Part shown: one piece after another, positions 36,333 through 45,299 of the stretch
Layout: every line of letters starts with the position of its first letter
Numbering within the stretch: the first letter of the stretch is position 1
DNA from: Marinobacter sp. F4216
Lineage (GTDB): Bacteria; Pseudomonadota; Gammaproteobacteria; Pseudomonadales; Oleiphilaceae
Direction: 5' to 3'
Assembly (NCBI RefSeq): GCF_019931195.1
Contig: NZ_JAIOUO010000002.1
Span: 682,001 to 746,000, forward strand
DNA length: 64,000 bases
Notes under the pieces: generated by a model
What the model saw: the letters and a program-made list of their open reading frames with translations, nothing else
What the model was told of the DNA's origin: nothing
Databases searched by the model: none
Made by a program: the position numbers and the translations under genes

Positions 36333-37214
36333 ATGCGTACTGTGGTCGTCGTCAGTCAGGATAAGTCGGACTTGTTTTTCGCCAACCAGCTGATGAAGTC
36401 GTTGAATGTGGTGGGCGTCGTGATCGAGAATCAAATCCCGGAAAAGGATCGGTCCTCGTTGGCAAGAAAAGCCATGAAGTATGTTGGCAATCCGCCAGTG
36501 TTTTTTAAGAAAGTGACGGAAGTCCTGGATAGAACATTCGTTGAAAAGCACCAGGAATACAACAACCCGGAGTTCGCTTTATCATTTGGCGATGAGGGCA
36601 AACAGCTCTTCCCTGACGAGGACACTGAAGTACTGTACACCCGTGGCGTGAACGACATTAATGCCCCTGAAAACTGCGCCTGGATCCGAGCCAGGCAGCC
36701 TGATGTTATCGCAGTGTGTGGGGCATCGATCATGAAAAGCGATCTGCTTTCTATTCCCACACACGGTGTTCTGAATCTCCATGGCGGCCTTTCGCAGTTC
36801 TATCGCGGTCTGTTTCCAACCGACTGGGCGATCCACAACGGTGAGCCTGAGTGCGTCGGGGCGACCATCCACTTTGTTTCCCCGGGCGTTGACGATGGCG
36901 ATGTGGTCTATCAGGGGCGGCCGTCAATTTCCGCGGACGATCACCCGAATAGCCTTTATGAAAAAGTGGTGCGGTTGGGGGTTCAAATGATGGTCCAGGC
37001 CATTTCTGACCTGGAACGTGCGTCAATTGAAGCCATTCCCCTGAAGACAAGGGGAGCCCTTTATCTCAACGATATGTTTGACGTCCACGCGAAAAGGAAG
37101 GCGTGGAGTCAGATTAAGAATGGGGTAGTATCGGACTACTTGTCCAATAAAGGTCAGAGGGACCAACGAGTTCGCCAGGCTCTTATCAACGAATTCCAGT
37201 GTCCTCGCTCGTAG
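36333..37214 (+). CDS. formyltransferase-family protein
   Basis: 293 aa. The N-terminal Rossmann-like start MRTVVVVSQDKSD is followed by a long variable part. The formyl-THF site is GVLNLHGGLSQFYRG (N-x-H, the catalytic pair) and CVGATIHFVSPGVDDGDVV, with the second catalytic Asp in D-D-G-D. This is the layout of methionyl-tRNA/sugar formyltransferases that use N10-formyl-tetrahydrofolate. No C-terminal tRNA-binding domain is visible, so a sugar amine or an NRPS-derived amine is a more likely target than tRNA. ATG start with GGAGGAAGG upstream. Last gene of the plus-strand run that begins at 33398. The exosortase gene converges on it 17 bases away. Confidence 0.8.
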   Translation: MRTVVVVSQDKSDLFFANQLMKSLNVVGVVIENQIPEKDRSSLARKAMKYVGNPPVFFKKVTEVLDRTFVEKHQEYNNPEFALSFGDEGKQLFPDEDTEVLYTRGVNDINAPENCAWIRARQPDVIAVCGASIMKSDLLSIPTHGVLNLHGGLSQFYRGLFPTDWAIHNGEPECVGATIHFVSPGVDDGDVVYQGRPSISADDHPNSLYEKVVRLGVQMMVQAISDLERASIEAIPLKTRGALYLNDMFDVHAKRKAWSQIKNGVVSDYLSNKGQRDQRVRQALINEFQCPRS

Positions 37215-37231
37215 ACGTTGATTTTACGACC

Positions 37232-38737
37232 TTACTGGAGCGAGCTTTGCATGAAGCGCTGAAATACATCGCGCTGGTGCTCACAAGTCAGCTTCGACTC
37301 TGTTCCGCAGGGACCCGCGAGGGCCCATAACGCGCCGCGATTGTCTCCCGATAATTTCTTGATTGCTCCCGCAATTTTGGCTTCGAGCCTGGAGTCGGTC
37401 AGGTAGCCTCCGAGTTCGTACCAGGACCAGACGATCACCTTTGATGCGTCTTCTTTATTTTGAATGACAGTCTCATTGACGGTGGGTGGTATCAGTCCCC
37501 TGTATGACGGAAGAGGGCGCTTCTGGCTCGACAAAAGAATCCAGGCCTCGGGATCGAAGAGCTTATTCTTGAAGAAAATAAGCTCTTTATCCTGAACCTG
37601 TCGTTTATAGCCAGTAATCTGCAGTTGGACTTGTTTAAGGTCCTCAGAGACGTAGACCCCACTCAAATTGAAATCGGGCGCGATGTATTTGGGTGTCCAT
37701 ATTGTCACGTGGGGGATTGGACCTTTCCATCCCGGTGAGGGAGTGACAAGCTCGGGTTGCCAGCTTTCTGCAATTCGTTCGGTCTTGGCTTCAAGCACCA
37801 TCGGCAATAGCGAAGGCCAGATTAGAAGACTGGAAGCGACCGCTGGCCAGCCCCAGGACGAAATGCTTTTATTCGGTGTTGCTGGCCGCCTTCGTAGTGT
37901 CCCTTCTGTGTTCCTCGCTGGAAAGGCTTCGAACCTGCCTGACAGAAAGAAGAGAGGCATCAGCGTGAAGATCATAAAAATACCCCAGCCAAAGAGTTCA
38001 TGGTCCTCAACCAGTGACGTTTCCATGTTGGTGTAATGGCCGGCCAGGATGATGCCGAATACCCGAATCCAGTTGGACAGCATGGAAAGCAATCCAGCGA
38101 AAAGAACAAGCAGGACTTTTGAACTGAGCTTCCTGTAAAAAATCTGACCGTAGAACGCGGCCAAAAACAGCGCCACCATCAAATATCGGACACCACTACA
38201 GCCGTTTTCAACATGGAAAACGCCTACGTCAAGCTCAATGAAAAATTCGCTGATGATGGCGTCAATGTTGAATAGGCGCAGGAGAATATCATTGAAGAAG
38301 ACGGTGATGTGCTGCAGGAGCGGCGATAAGTCGTCCCAAACAGGTACTCCAAACATGAGCAATAGAATTGGGCCGCCGGCTATCTGGAGAAATCCGGCAC
38401 CCCATATCGACCAGCCCCAAAGCACGATCATTACCGGAACCAGCATCAGGCGGATAAAGCGGATATCGGCTGCTTGAGAGAACAAGAGTACTGCACTACA
38501 GACCGCAAGAAGGAGTAATGCCAGTGGTGAGCCACTAATGGTTAATGCGCTGAATCGATCTCTGCGGCTGAATAGCACAAAGCAGGCACCCGCCAGGACA
38601 AGGTAGCCATGATGGTAGACAATGGATTCTTTCCAGAGGGCAAAAAACTCCTGCCACTCTGACCACAGGCTGAAGGCAAGCAGCGGAAACGAGAGGAGCC
38701 AAAGATATTGGAGTATGTTCGTTTCTAGACGGCTCAT
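37232..38737 (-). CDS. exosortase with C-terminal EpsI domain
   Basis: 501 aa. About eight membrane helices in the N-terminal 270 residues hold the exosortase triad: Cys180 in VENGCSGVRYL, Arg225 in NWIRVFGI and His246 in VEDHELFGWG. After a link at about 270-300 comes a periplasmic EpsI-like domain (VTIWTPKYIAPDFNLSG, VWSWYELGGYLTDS). It would cleave and process proteins with a PEP-CTERM tail at the inner membrane. The preferred start is ATG 38737 with AGGA about 5 bases upstream; a TTG at 38791 is in frame. It follows prsT by 106 bases on the same strand. A PEP-CTERM protein lies in the same window (56892-57443). Confidence 0.92.
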   Translation of the reverse strand: MSRLETNILQYLWLLSFPLLAFSLWSEWQEFFALWKESIVYHHGYLVLAGACFVLFSRRDRFSALTISGSPLALLLLAVCSAVLLFSQAADIRFIRLMLVPVMIVLWGWSIWGAGFLQIAGGPILLLMFGVPVWDDLSPLLQHITVFFNDILLRLFNIDAIISEFFIELDVGVFHVENGCSGVRYLMVALFLAAFYGQIFYRKLSSKVLLVLFAGLLSMLSNWIRVFGIILAGHYTNMETSLVEDHELFGWGIFMIFTLMPLFFLSGRFEAFPARNTEGTLRRRPATPNKSISSWGWPAVASSLLIWPSLLPMVLEAKTERIAESWQPELVTPSPGWKGPIPHVTIWTPKYIAPDFNLSGVYVSEDLKQVQLQITGYKRQVQDKELIFFKNKLFDPEAWILLSSQKRPLPSYRGLIPPTVNETVIQNKEDASKVIVWSWYELGGYLTDSRLEAKIAGAIKKLSGDNRGALWALAGPCGTESKLTCEHQRDVFQRFMQSSLQ

Positions 38738-38843
38738 AACGTCCTTTTGGTCAAACGTTATAGCGGGATGGTTGTCTGTACCATACTCCAACTTTTCTGA
38801 TCGTGACAGTTTTGACCGTGGTCGGATAGGTTTTGAATGGGAA

Positions 38844-41543
38844 TCAGCCCCGATCTCCTCGTTTTTCCAGCAGTCGTTCTGCGGCAGACGTCATGCCCGC
38901 TTTTCGATAGGCCTCAGCAAGGTGCTTGGTGATTTCCTCGGAATCCGGCTCCAGTTCATAGGCTTTCTCCAGGATCGAAATACTCTTCTGGTGGTTACCG
39001 GTTTGCAAAAGAATCCACCCGTAGGTATCTGCCACCGCGCCGCTTTTCGGGTTTAGATTATAGGCTCTTCGGGCCAGTTCGAGGGCCCGTGTATCGCCCT
39101 GCTTCTGATAGATCCAGGCGAGATTATTCAATATCACGGTATTGTTAGGCTCGGATTCCAGCAAGCGTTCGTAGTTGTCTCGAGCGGCGGTGTCTTCACC
39201 TGCAGACTGCTGGAGCAAGGCCAGATTCAAGCGCAATTGTTTGCTCGACGGATGGGAGCGAATCTCTTCCTCGAGGTACAAGAGGGCCTCTTCATCGTCT
39301 CCGGACAGCTGCAGATTTCGGACATAACCTGATACCAGGGCGACGCTGGACTTCAGGTTTAGAGCTTCCTTATAGAGTTCTGCCGCGCGCTGGTAGTGGG
39401 CTTTCTTCTCAAGGTATGTTGCTTCCGCGATCAATGGGGCAGCAGAGTTTGGGTAATCTGCTCGGGCCTTCTGAAGAATGGCTCTTGCCGCTTCCTCGTC
39501 ATTCCTGGTGAAAGCCGCCTTTGCAGCCAGAATCGCAATGGATTCTCTGCCCGGGAACAGGATCTGTGCTCGTTGCAGGAGTGAATCTGACTGATCTTGC
39601 TGTCCATTGTCTGACAGTGTGGCAATTACCCTGCTGTATACGTCTTCAACCAGAGGAGCGTTGGGTGATGGCGTCACCTCGTCCTCTCGTTCAAGCAGAG
39701 TGGCTGTGAGATCGTCAGCGCGGGTTGAATCTTCTTCAAGCAGGGCAATTTCGAGCAGCAAAAGTTTCGGGCCAAGGGCATCGGGGTGCTTGGCGACTAT
39801 CGATTGCATGAAGACTTTGGAATCTTTCATGCTCTGTGAGGCAATCAGACCCTGAATCGCTGGAGCACTGTTGGGGGACACTTTGACAGCTTTCTGAAAC
39901 TCGCGTTTGGCTTCCTCCCGTTCCCCTTGCATGAGGGCAAGACGCCCAAGTGCGATTAAGGGTCCTACCGACTTGGGCGATTGTGACTGGGCTTTGGTGA
40001 AGTATTCTTCTGCCTTGTGTGGCTGGTTTTGAACAATGGCGAGATTCCCGCGCGCCAACAAAGCGTGCATGTTTTTTGGCTCTTCGTTTACCCACGCATC
40101 GGCAGTCGAAACAGCGGATGCGGTATCGCCGGCTCTGAGATGAATCTGTATTTCAAGGTTCCGGGTCTCATGGGAGTCCGGGCTCCTGGAGCGGGCAACG
40201 TTTACCTGGGACAGGGCCTTCGCGTAATCTCCTCGCTGACTAAGGTAGGTGGCGTATCTCAGTCTCAGGTCATGGTTGTCTGGATTCAGTGCCAGCGCAT
40301 CCTCCATCAGGGGCTCGCCGTTTTCCCAGTCGCCGTTTTCAAGTGCTGCTATGGCTACCATTGCAAGCATTTCCGGGTCAGACTCGTTCGTGTCAATCTG
40401 CGCGAGGGTCGACTGCGCACCTTGGGCGTCCCCCATCTGGAGTAATGAGGCCGCGAGCATTTTGTTTGCAAGGGGAGAGCCGCCTTTCTGAACAATCGGG
40501 GCGAGTAATTCCTGTGCATCTCGTGAGCGACCTTGTTTAAAGCGAATCAGCGCGAGCATCAGATTGCTCTGTTGGTGATCAGGGGCCTGGGCCAAAATGT
40601 CGCTAAGGTAGCGCTCGGCTTCGGTGAGGTTGCCCGATTCCACCGCCTCGCTGGCAGCAAGAAGATTGCTTTTGACTCGGCCAAGTGGGGATTTGGCCAG
40701 AATTTCTTCGTAAACGTAGGCCTCCGAAAACTTGCTCTGAGCCCTGAGCACGTGAATCAGCGCTGTCATAGTGGCGTATTTTTTTGCCGTCATAATGTCG
40801 TACTGGCCAATCTCATCCAGGGCGCGAACATAGGCCTCTTCTGCGCTCTCCCAGTGTTCATCCAGGTGAGCAAGTTGTGCTTTCCATAGCCAGAGTTCGC
40901 CATTGTCCATGTCAATTTCATTGGCGTGGGAAACGAACGAACGGGCCGTTTTGGGGTCACCGGAGGCCATTGCGGCTTTGGAAAGGCCGATAAGGGCCTT
41001 GATGGAACCTGGGTCCATTGTCAGCGCTTTGTGATAGGTTTCCTTTGCTGTCTCCAGGTCTCCAGCGGTCAAGTGGGCTTCAGCCTGCAGGAGCTCAACC
41101 TTCAGTTCGGTTGGGTGGTCAGCGGAGGAGATGCTTTTCAGTGCGGCAAGCGCTTCCTTAAATTTCGCCTGCTTCAGGTAGGCTTCGGCGAGGATCAGGG
41201 TCGCCCGATTGTTCACCGTTGGCCCGACGGCTTTCTTGGAAATCCGCTGCAGGAGCTGTTGGACCTGACGCTCAGCACTGACAGCATCGCCGGCCGTTAA
41301 CAGATTATCGATAATAAGGAAGTAAGGCTCTGTTTGCCCCGGTTGCATTTCAATGGCGCTTCGGGCTTCCTGGGTGCTCGCTTTCAGCTCACCCTGGCGT
41401 TGATAAAAACGAGCCTGATCCAGATGACTCAAGTACCGGATCTCTTGTTGGCTCATTTCCTTTTCGTCGCTTCCACACCCCGTTAATAAGAAAGCTAATG
41501 CCAGAGCGCATAGAGCAGAGCGTAATGCCGCTAACCAATTCAT
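38844..41543 (-). CDS. prsT: PEP-CTERM system TPR lipoprotein (PrsT)
   Basis: 899 aa. Signal peptide with lipobox LTG-C23, then TPR repeats along nearly the whole length (for example AEAHLTAGDLETAKETYHKA, ALAALKSISSADHP and ALLYLEEEIRSHP). Both the length (roughly 900 aa) and the gene position next to prsR and exosortase match the PrsT family of exosortase EPS loci. As an outer or inner membrane lipoprotein facing the periplasm, it would scaffold polysaccharide assembly or secretion. ATG start with AAGGA 8 bases upstream. 63 bases downstream of prsR. The repeats are typical of the TPR class and show no catalytic residues. Confidence 0.9.
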   Translation of the reverse strand: MNWLAALRSALCALALAFLLTGCGSDEKEMSQQEIRYLSHLDQARFYQRQGELKASTQEARSAIEMQPGQTEPYFLIIDNLLTAGDAVSAERQVQQLLQRISKKAVGPTVNNRATLILAEAYLKQAKFKEALAALKSISSADHPTELKVELLQAEAHLTAGDLETAKETYHKALTMDPGSIKALIGLSKAAMASGDPKTARSFVSHANEIDMDNGELWLWKAQLAHLDEHWESAEEAYVRALDEIGQYDIMTAKKYATMTALIHVLRAQSKFSEAYVYEEILAKSPLGRVKSNLLAASEAVESGNLTEAERYLSDILAQAPDHQQSNLMLALIRFKQGRSRDAQELLAPIVQKGGSPLANKMLAASLLQMGDAQGAQSTLAQIDTNESDPEMLAMVAIAALENGDWENGEPLMEDALALNPDNHDLRLRYATYLSQRGDYAKALSQVNVARSRSPDSHETRNLEIQIHLRAGDTASAVSTADAWVNEEPKNMHALLARGNLAIVQNQPHKAEEYFTKAQSQSPKSVGPLIALGRLALMQGEREEAKREFQKAVKVSPNSAPAIQGLIASQSMKDSKVFMQSIVAKHPDALGPKLLLLEIALLEEDSTRADDLTATLLEREDEVTPSPNAPLVEDVYSRVIATLSDNGQQDQSDSLLQRAQILFPGRESIAILAAKAAFTRNDEEAARAILQKARADYPNSAAPLIAEATYLEKKAHYQRAAELYKEALNLKSSVALVSGYVRNLQLSGDDEEALLYLEEEIRSHPSSKQLRLNLALLQQSAGEDTAARDNYERLLESEPNNTVILNNLAWIYQKQGDTRALELARRAYNLNPKSGAVADTYGWILLQTGNHQKSISILEKAYELEPDSEEITKHLAEAYRKAGMTSAAERLLEKRGDRG

Positions 41544-41606
41544 AACGCGATTCCTTCCTGCTTGCTTCCCTGATCCCTTGATGTTGCCTGGAAGCGCTTT
41601 CCTGTT

Positions 41607-42980
41607 TTAGGTGCCCGAGGTTTCCGGTGAGGTGTTGATACGATATTTGTCTGTCAGGTTATAGAGTGTTGGCCGGGTGACGCCGAGCAATCGCGAGGTT
41701 TGTGCAATATTGAAATTACAGGCCCGCAAGGCCTGAACAATGGCTTGGCGTTCAGCGGTTTCTCGGACCTGTCTGAGGTTTAGCTGTATCTGGTCACTGG
41801 TTTGGCCATTCACCAACTCCAGATCTTCGGCCGTTACTCGCTTGCCATCTGCCATGATGGTGGCCCGTTTCACCTTGTTAATCATTTCACGGACATTTCC
41901 GGGCCAGCCATAACCATTAATGGCATTGGCTGCTTCCTCAGAGAATGCGAGGTTGGGACGATCCATCTGTTTTCCCAAGGACTTGAGAAGGGACTGCGCA
42001 ATAACAAGTGCATCGCCGTCGCGCTCACGAACAGGGGGGACGTCGAGGGTGATTTCACTGATACGGTAATAGAGATCTTCACGAAAATCTCCTGCTTCGA
42101 TCAGTGCCCGCACATCCCGGTGCGTCGCACAGACGACCCGGACATCAACCGGGATCGGTTGTACCGAACCTACCCGGTCTACCATTCGCTCCTGAAGGAA
42201 GCGCAGAAGCTTTGCCTGCAACGCCATTGGCATGTCACCAATTTCGTCCAGAAAGAGGGTGCCGCCATTGGCACTCTCAATCTTTCCTTTCTTGGTGTGG
42301 GTTGCGCCTGTAAATGAGCCTTTCTCAAAACCAAACAGTTCACTTTCGAGCAGGTTTTCGGGAATGGCCGCACAGTTGATGGCGGCGAAAGGCTTGTCAG
42401 CCCGATGGCTGAGGTCATGAATTGCCCGCGCAAGAAGCTCCTTACCTGTGCCGGTTTCACCCGTAATCAGGGTGGTGACATCCGTCGGGGCAACTTTTTC
42501 CAGAGTTCTGCAGATCCCCAGCATCTGTGGGCTTGCGGCCACAATGCCTTTTACGTTGGTTCCACTGCGCTGAATCGCCAGATATTCGTTTTCTCGTTCG
42601 AGCTCAGCCAGGCGGAAAGCACGGTTTACAACGAACGAAAGAATGTCTGCATCAAGTGGTTTCTGGTAGAAATCACAGGCGCCCATGCCGATAGCCTTGA
42701 CGGCGTTTTCCTTGTCTTCCCGGCCAGTAACCACGATAACTTTGGTGCCCGGTGAAAGGCGGAGAATTTCTTCCAGAAGGCTGAAGCCTTCTGTAGCTCC
42801 GCCGGGATCGGGTGGGAGCCCGAGATCCAGGGTCACGACATCCGGCTCGGCGCGGCGCAGAGCGGTCAGGGCGGATTCCCGATCTGAGGCTACGGTGACC
42901 TCCAGATCGTCACTGAAACACCACCGCATCTGGCTTTGCAGGCCAGGGTCATCCTCTACGATTAAAAGTCGTCTAGTCAC
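41607..42980 (-). CDS. prsR: sigma-54-dependent response regulator (PrsR)
   Basis: 457 aa NtrC-type regulator. Receiver domain with LLIVEDD and phospho-acceptor Asp52 (VVTLDLGLPP). The AAA+ domain has Walker A GETGTGKE (174-181), ELFGFEKGSFTGA with GSFTGA at 222-227 (the sigma-54 contact loop, with S in place of the usual A), Walker B GGTLFLDEIGDM and the R finger region FREDLYYR. A Fis-type HTH (NFNIAQTSRLLGVTRPTLYN) is at the C-terminus. PrsK phosphorylates it; with RpoN it activates PEP-CTERM genes in known systems. GTG start without a strong ribosome-binding site. 137 bases downstream of prsK. Confidence 0.93.
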   Translation of the reverse strand: MTRRLLIVEDDPGLQSQMRWCFSDDLEVTVASDRESALTALRRAEPDVVTLDLGLPPDPGGATEGFSLLEEILRLSPGTKVIVVTGREDKENAVKAIGMGACDFYQKPLDADILSFVVNRAFRLAELERENEYLAIQRSGTNVKGIVAASPQMLGICRTLEKVAPTDVTTLITGETGTGKELLARAIHDLSHRADKPFAAINCAAIPENLLESELFGFEKGSFTGATHTKKGKIESANGGTLFLDEIGDMPMALQAKLLRFLQERMVDRVGSVQPIPVDVRVVCATHRDVRALIEAGDFREDLYYRISEITLDVPPVRERDGDALVIAQSLLKSLGKQMDRPNLAFSEEAANAINGYGWPGNVREMINKVKRATIMADGKRVTAEDLELVNGQTSDQIQLNLRQVRETAERQAIVQALRACNFNIAQTSRLLGVTRPTLYNLTDKYRINTSPETSGT

Positions 42981-43117
42981 AACAGCAACAATTCCCTTGT
43001 TTGATTGCTTTCTTTTCTTCTGGAACTCACTGTTCCAACACCGCCATCATGATTGATTCTCGACCGAACAATGTCTCATTGCAACGTTCCTGTACGGCGT
43101 TTGTGCAGAAAAGCCGG

Positions 43118-45250
43118 TCAATTTGCTTTTGGCTCGCCCTGTCGTGTCGCCAAACTATCGTCAGGGCCTTCCGCTGGTTCGCGGCCTGGAGCCTCGGCGA
43201 GAGGAATCCTGATGGAAAAACAGGAGCCAACACCAGGCTTGCTGGTAACATCAATGCTTCCGCCCAGCCCCTGGATATATTCCCGCGCCTGAAATGCGCC
43301 AATCCCCATGCCTGTCAGCCCTTTGGTGCTGTCGAACGGTTTAAATAACTGAGAGTTGATGAACTGTTCAGTCATACCGCACCCGGTGTCCTGGATAAAA
43401 AGGACCGCATTTCCGGTCGCGATCTTGATGGTAAGAGTGACTTCTCCGTCGGGCGGCGTGGCATCTTTGGCGTTTTGGATCAGGTGTCCCAGCACGCTCC
43501 GAAGTTGCTCTTCGTTAGCGTTGACGAGGGCGTCGGGCTGGCTTCCCTCCAGTCGGGGGACGGGTTTCTGGTGTCCGTAATGCTCGACCAGTTCCTTCGT
43601 GAGGATCGTGAGATTGAGGATCTCAGTTTCAGCCTTGGTATCTTCAGAGGGGCGACGAATATGATCGACCAGACGAGACATCTTTTTCACTGCGTGATCA
43701 GTGGTTTGGATCATATCGTCGATGAAGGCGGGATTATCACGATGTCGCGGCGCGTTCTTGACCAGCAATGACAGCTGGGCGATGACCGTTTTCAGATCGT
43801 GAACCATGAAAGCCGACGCCTTGCTGACTGCTTCGAACTGCATCGCACGGGACAATCGGTTCTGGGCGTCTTCCTGTGCCAGCAGGTTACACGTCTGACG
43901 CGCGACCACTTTCACCAGGTCAAAGTTTTCCCAGTTCAGCTCCACCTTGGCATAAGATCTTCCTACCAGTGTTATTCCGTAAAGTTCGTTGCCCAGAAAC
44001 ATGGGTATGAGCAGCCACGCATCGTCCATCTGGGCGATTGCGTCGGGAATTTCAATAAGGTCATAACGGACCGGATCTGCCCGGTACTCGTTGAGATCGA
44101 TGATCCATTCACGCCGTTTGAAGAACTGGGGGAGATCCGAATCCGCATCAATCATTGTGTACCTGGGAGAAGGCTGGTTGACTGATGTCTTCAGCACGAA
44201 AGTGCCCTGGTCATTTTTAAGCCAGATAGCGCCAGAGTTACTTTCCACCAAACCTGCAAGAATGCGTGTGACTCGTTCGGGCAAGGGCGGGTCGTCGCTC
44301 AGGTTCGCCAGCTCCCGGGTCATCTTTAACCACTCCTCCCGATAGTCGTATTTGTAGTCAAAGAAGTTACGACTGATGACCACCATGAGCCTTGAGCGTA
44401 TCCGTCTTGAGAGAATCAGGGTCGCCAGAAAGACCAGTGCACCGGTAAAAAACAGGACCTGTAAAGCATCGCCAACATTGCCCCCAAGAATGCGCACGTA
44501 ATAGCCGCCAACCGCCAGACAGAGCAGATAGGTGCCGGCGAAGATGAGGGTGCTTCCATGAAAAACAGCAGATCGGGAGAGCTGGAAGTCGACGGGCTGC
44601 TTTCGGGTGTTGATCACATTGATGGCGAACAGGGGTACCAGCAATGCGTTGACGAACCCTCTGGCGTTCCAGAAGGATTCGTCAACTTGCCCGAATAGCA
44701 GGGCGTCGGCATACATGAAGAAATCAAAGGCGAAGAGTGTTGCGGTGCCAATGCACAGGTATTTGATGCTTGAGCGGCCAAAACCGGGTGAATTTCGCCA
44801 GATCTGTTCCACCAGCGATAACCCGAGCAGAGCCAGGGCGATCTGGCCGAGAACCCGGGCTTTGCCAGTGAGCAAGGATTCGTTGAGCGCAAACTCAAAG
44901 ATTGCCAGCCCCAACAGCAGACACAATAAAGCGGCGGCGGACACGCCGAGTATCCGTTTGAATTGGCCGGTTAATTCGCGATGACGGGATGCATTGCGGA
45001 GCATGGCGAAGAGCAGGCCAATCCATGCGCCATACCGCAGCAACTCAAGCAGGTAACGAGTGAAGAAACCCGGAACGCTGAACAGGCTCTGGGAAACCAG
45101 TACGCCGGCCCAGAGAGCGGTTACGGTAGCTGAAAGAAAAAGCGCGCGGTCGACCCCTCGTCGCAGGTATCGCACTGCGACCAGGCCCATCAACAACGCA
45201 TAGGTCAGGGCAGCTGCCGCATAACTGATCACGCTAAAATCACTTAGCAT
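43118..45250 (-). CDS. prsK: membrane sensor histidine kinase (PrsK)
   Basis: 710 aa. About eight membrane helices in residues 1-290, then a GAF-like region (about 310-460), a dimerisation/phospho-acceptor helix with FMVHDLKTVIAQ (His484) and a HATPase core with the N box HLIQNAKDATPPDG, DTGCGM and GMGIGAF. The layout and length are those of PrsK of exosortase systems. It would sense an unknown envelope signal and phosphorylate PrsR. ATG start with AGGA 8 bases upstream. Transcribed after the SDR and acyltransferase genes on the same strand (49-base gap to the SDR gene). The C-terminal tail is short and acidic/polar. Confidence 0.92.
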   Translation of the reverse strand: MLSDFSVISYAAAALTYALLMGLVAVRYLRRGVDRALFLSATVTALWAGVLVSQSLFSVPGFFTRYLLELLRYGAWIGLLFAMLRNASRHRELTGQFKRILGVSAAALLCLLLGLAIFEFALNESLLTGKARVLGQIALALLGLSLVEQIWRNSPGFGRSSIKYLCIGTATLFAFDFFMYADALLFGQVDESFWNARGFVNALLVPLFAINVINTRKQPVDFQLSRSAVFHGSTLIFAGTYLLCLAVGGYYVRILGGNVGDALQVLFFTGALVFLATLILSRRIRSRLMVVISRNFFDYKYDYREEWLKMTRELANLSDDPPLPERVTRILAGLVESNSGAIWLKNDQGTFVLKTSVNQPSPRYTMIDADSDLPQFFKRREWIIDLNEYRADPVRYDLIEIPDAIAQMDDAWLLIPMFLGNELYGITLVGRSYAKVELNWENFDLVKVVARQTCNLLAQEDAQNRLSRAMQFEAVSKASAFMVHDLKTVIAQLSLLVKNAPRHRDNPAFIDDMIQTTDHAVKKMSRLVDHIRRPSEDTKAETEILNLTILTKELVEHYGHQKPVPRLEGSQPDALVNANEEQLRSVLGHLIQNAKDATPPDGEVTLTIKIATGNAVLFIQDTGCGMTEQFINSQLFKPFDSTKGLTGMGIGAFQAREYIQGLGGSIDVTSKPGVGSCFSIRIPLAEAPGREPAEGPDDSLATRQGEPKAN

Positions 45251-45299
45251 TCATCGCATCCTGCGTTACCGGGCTCACTGCGCTGTCGGGCAGCGAGCC

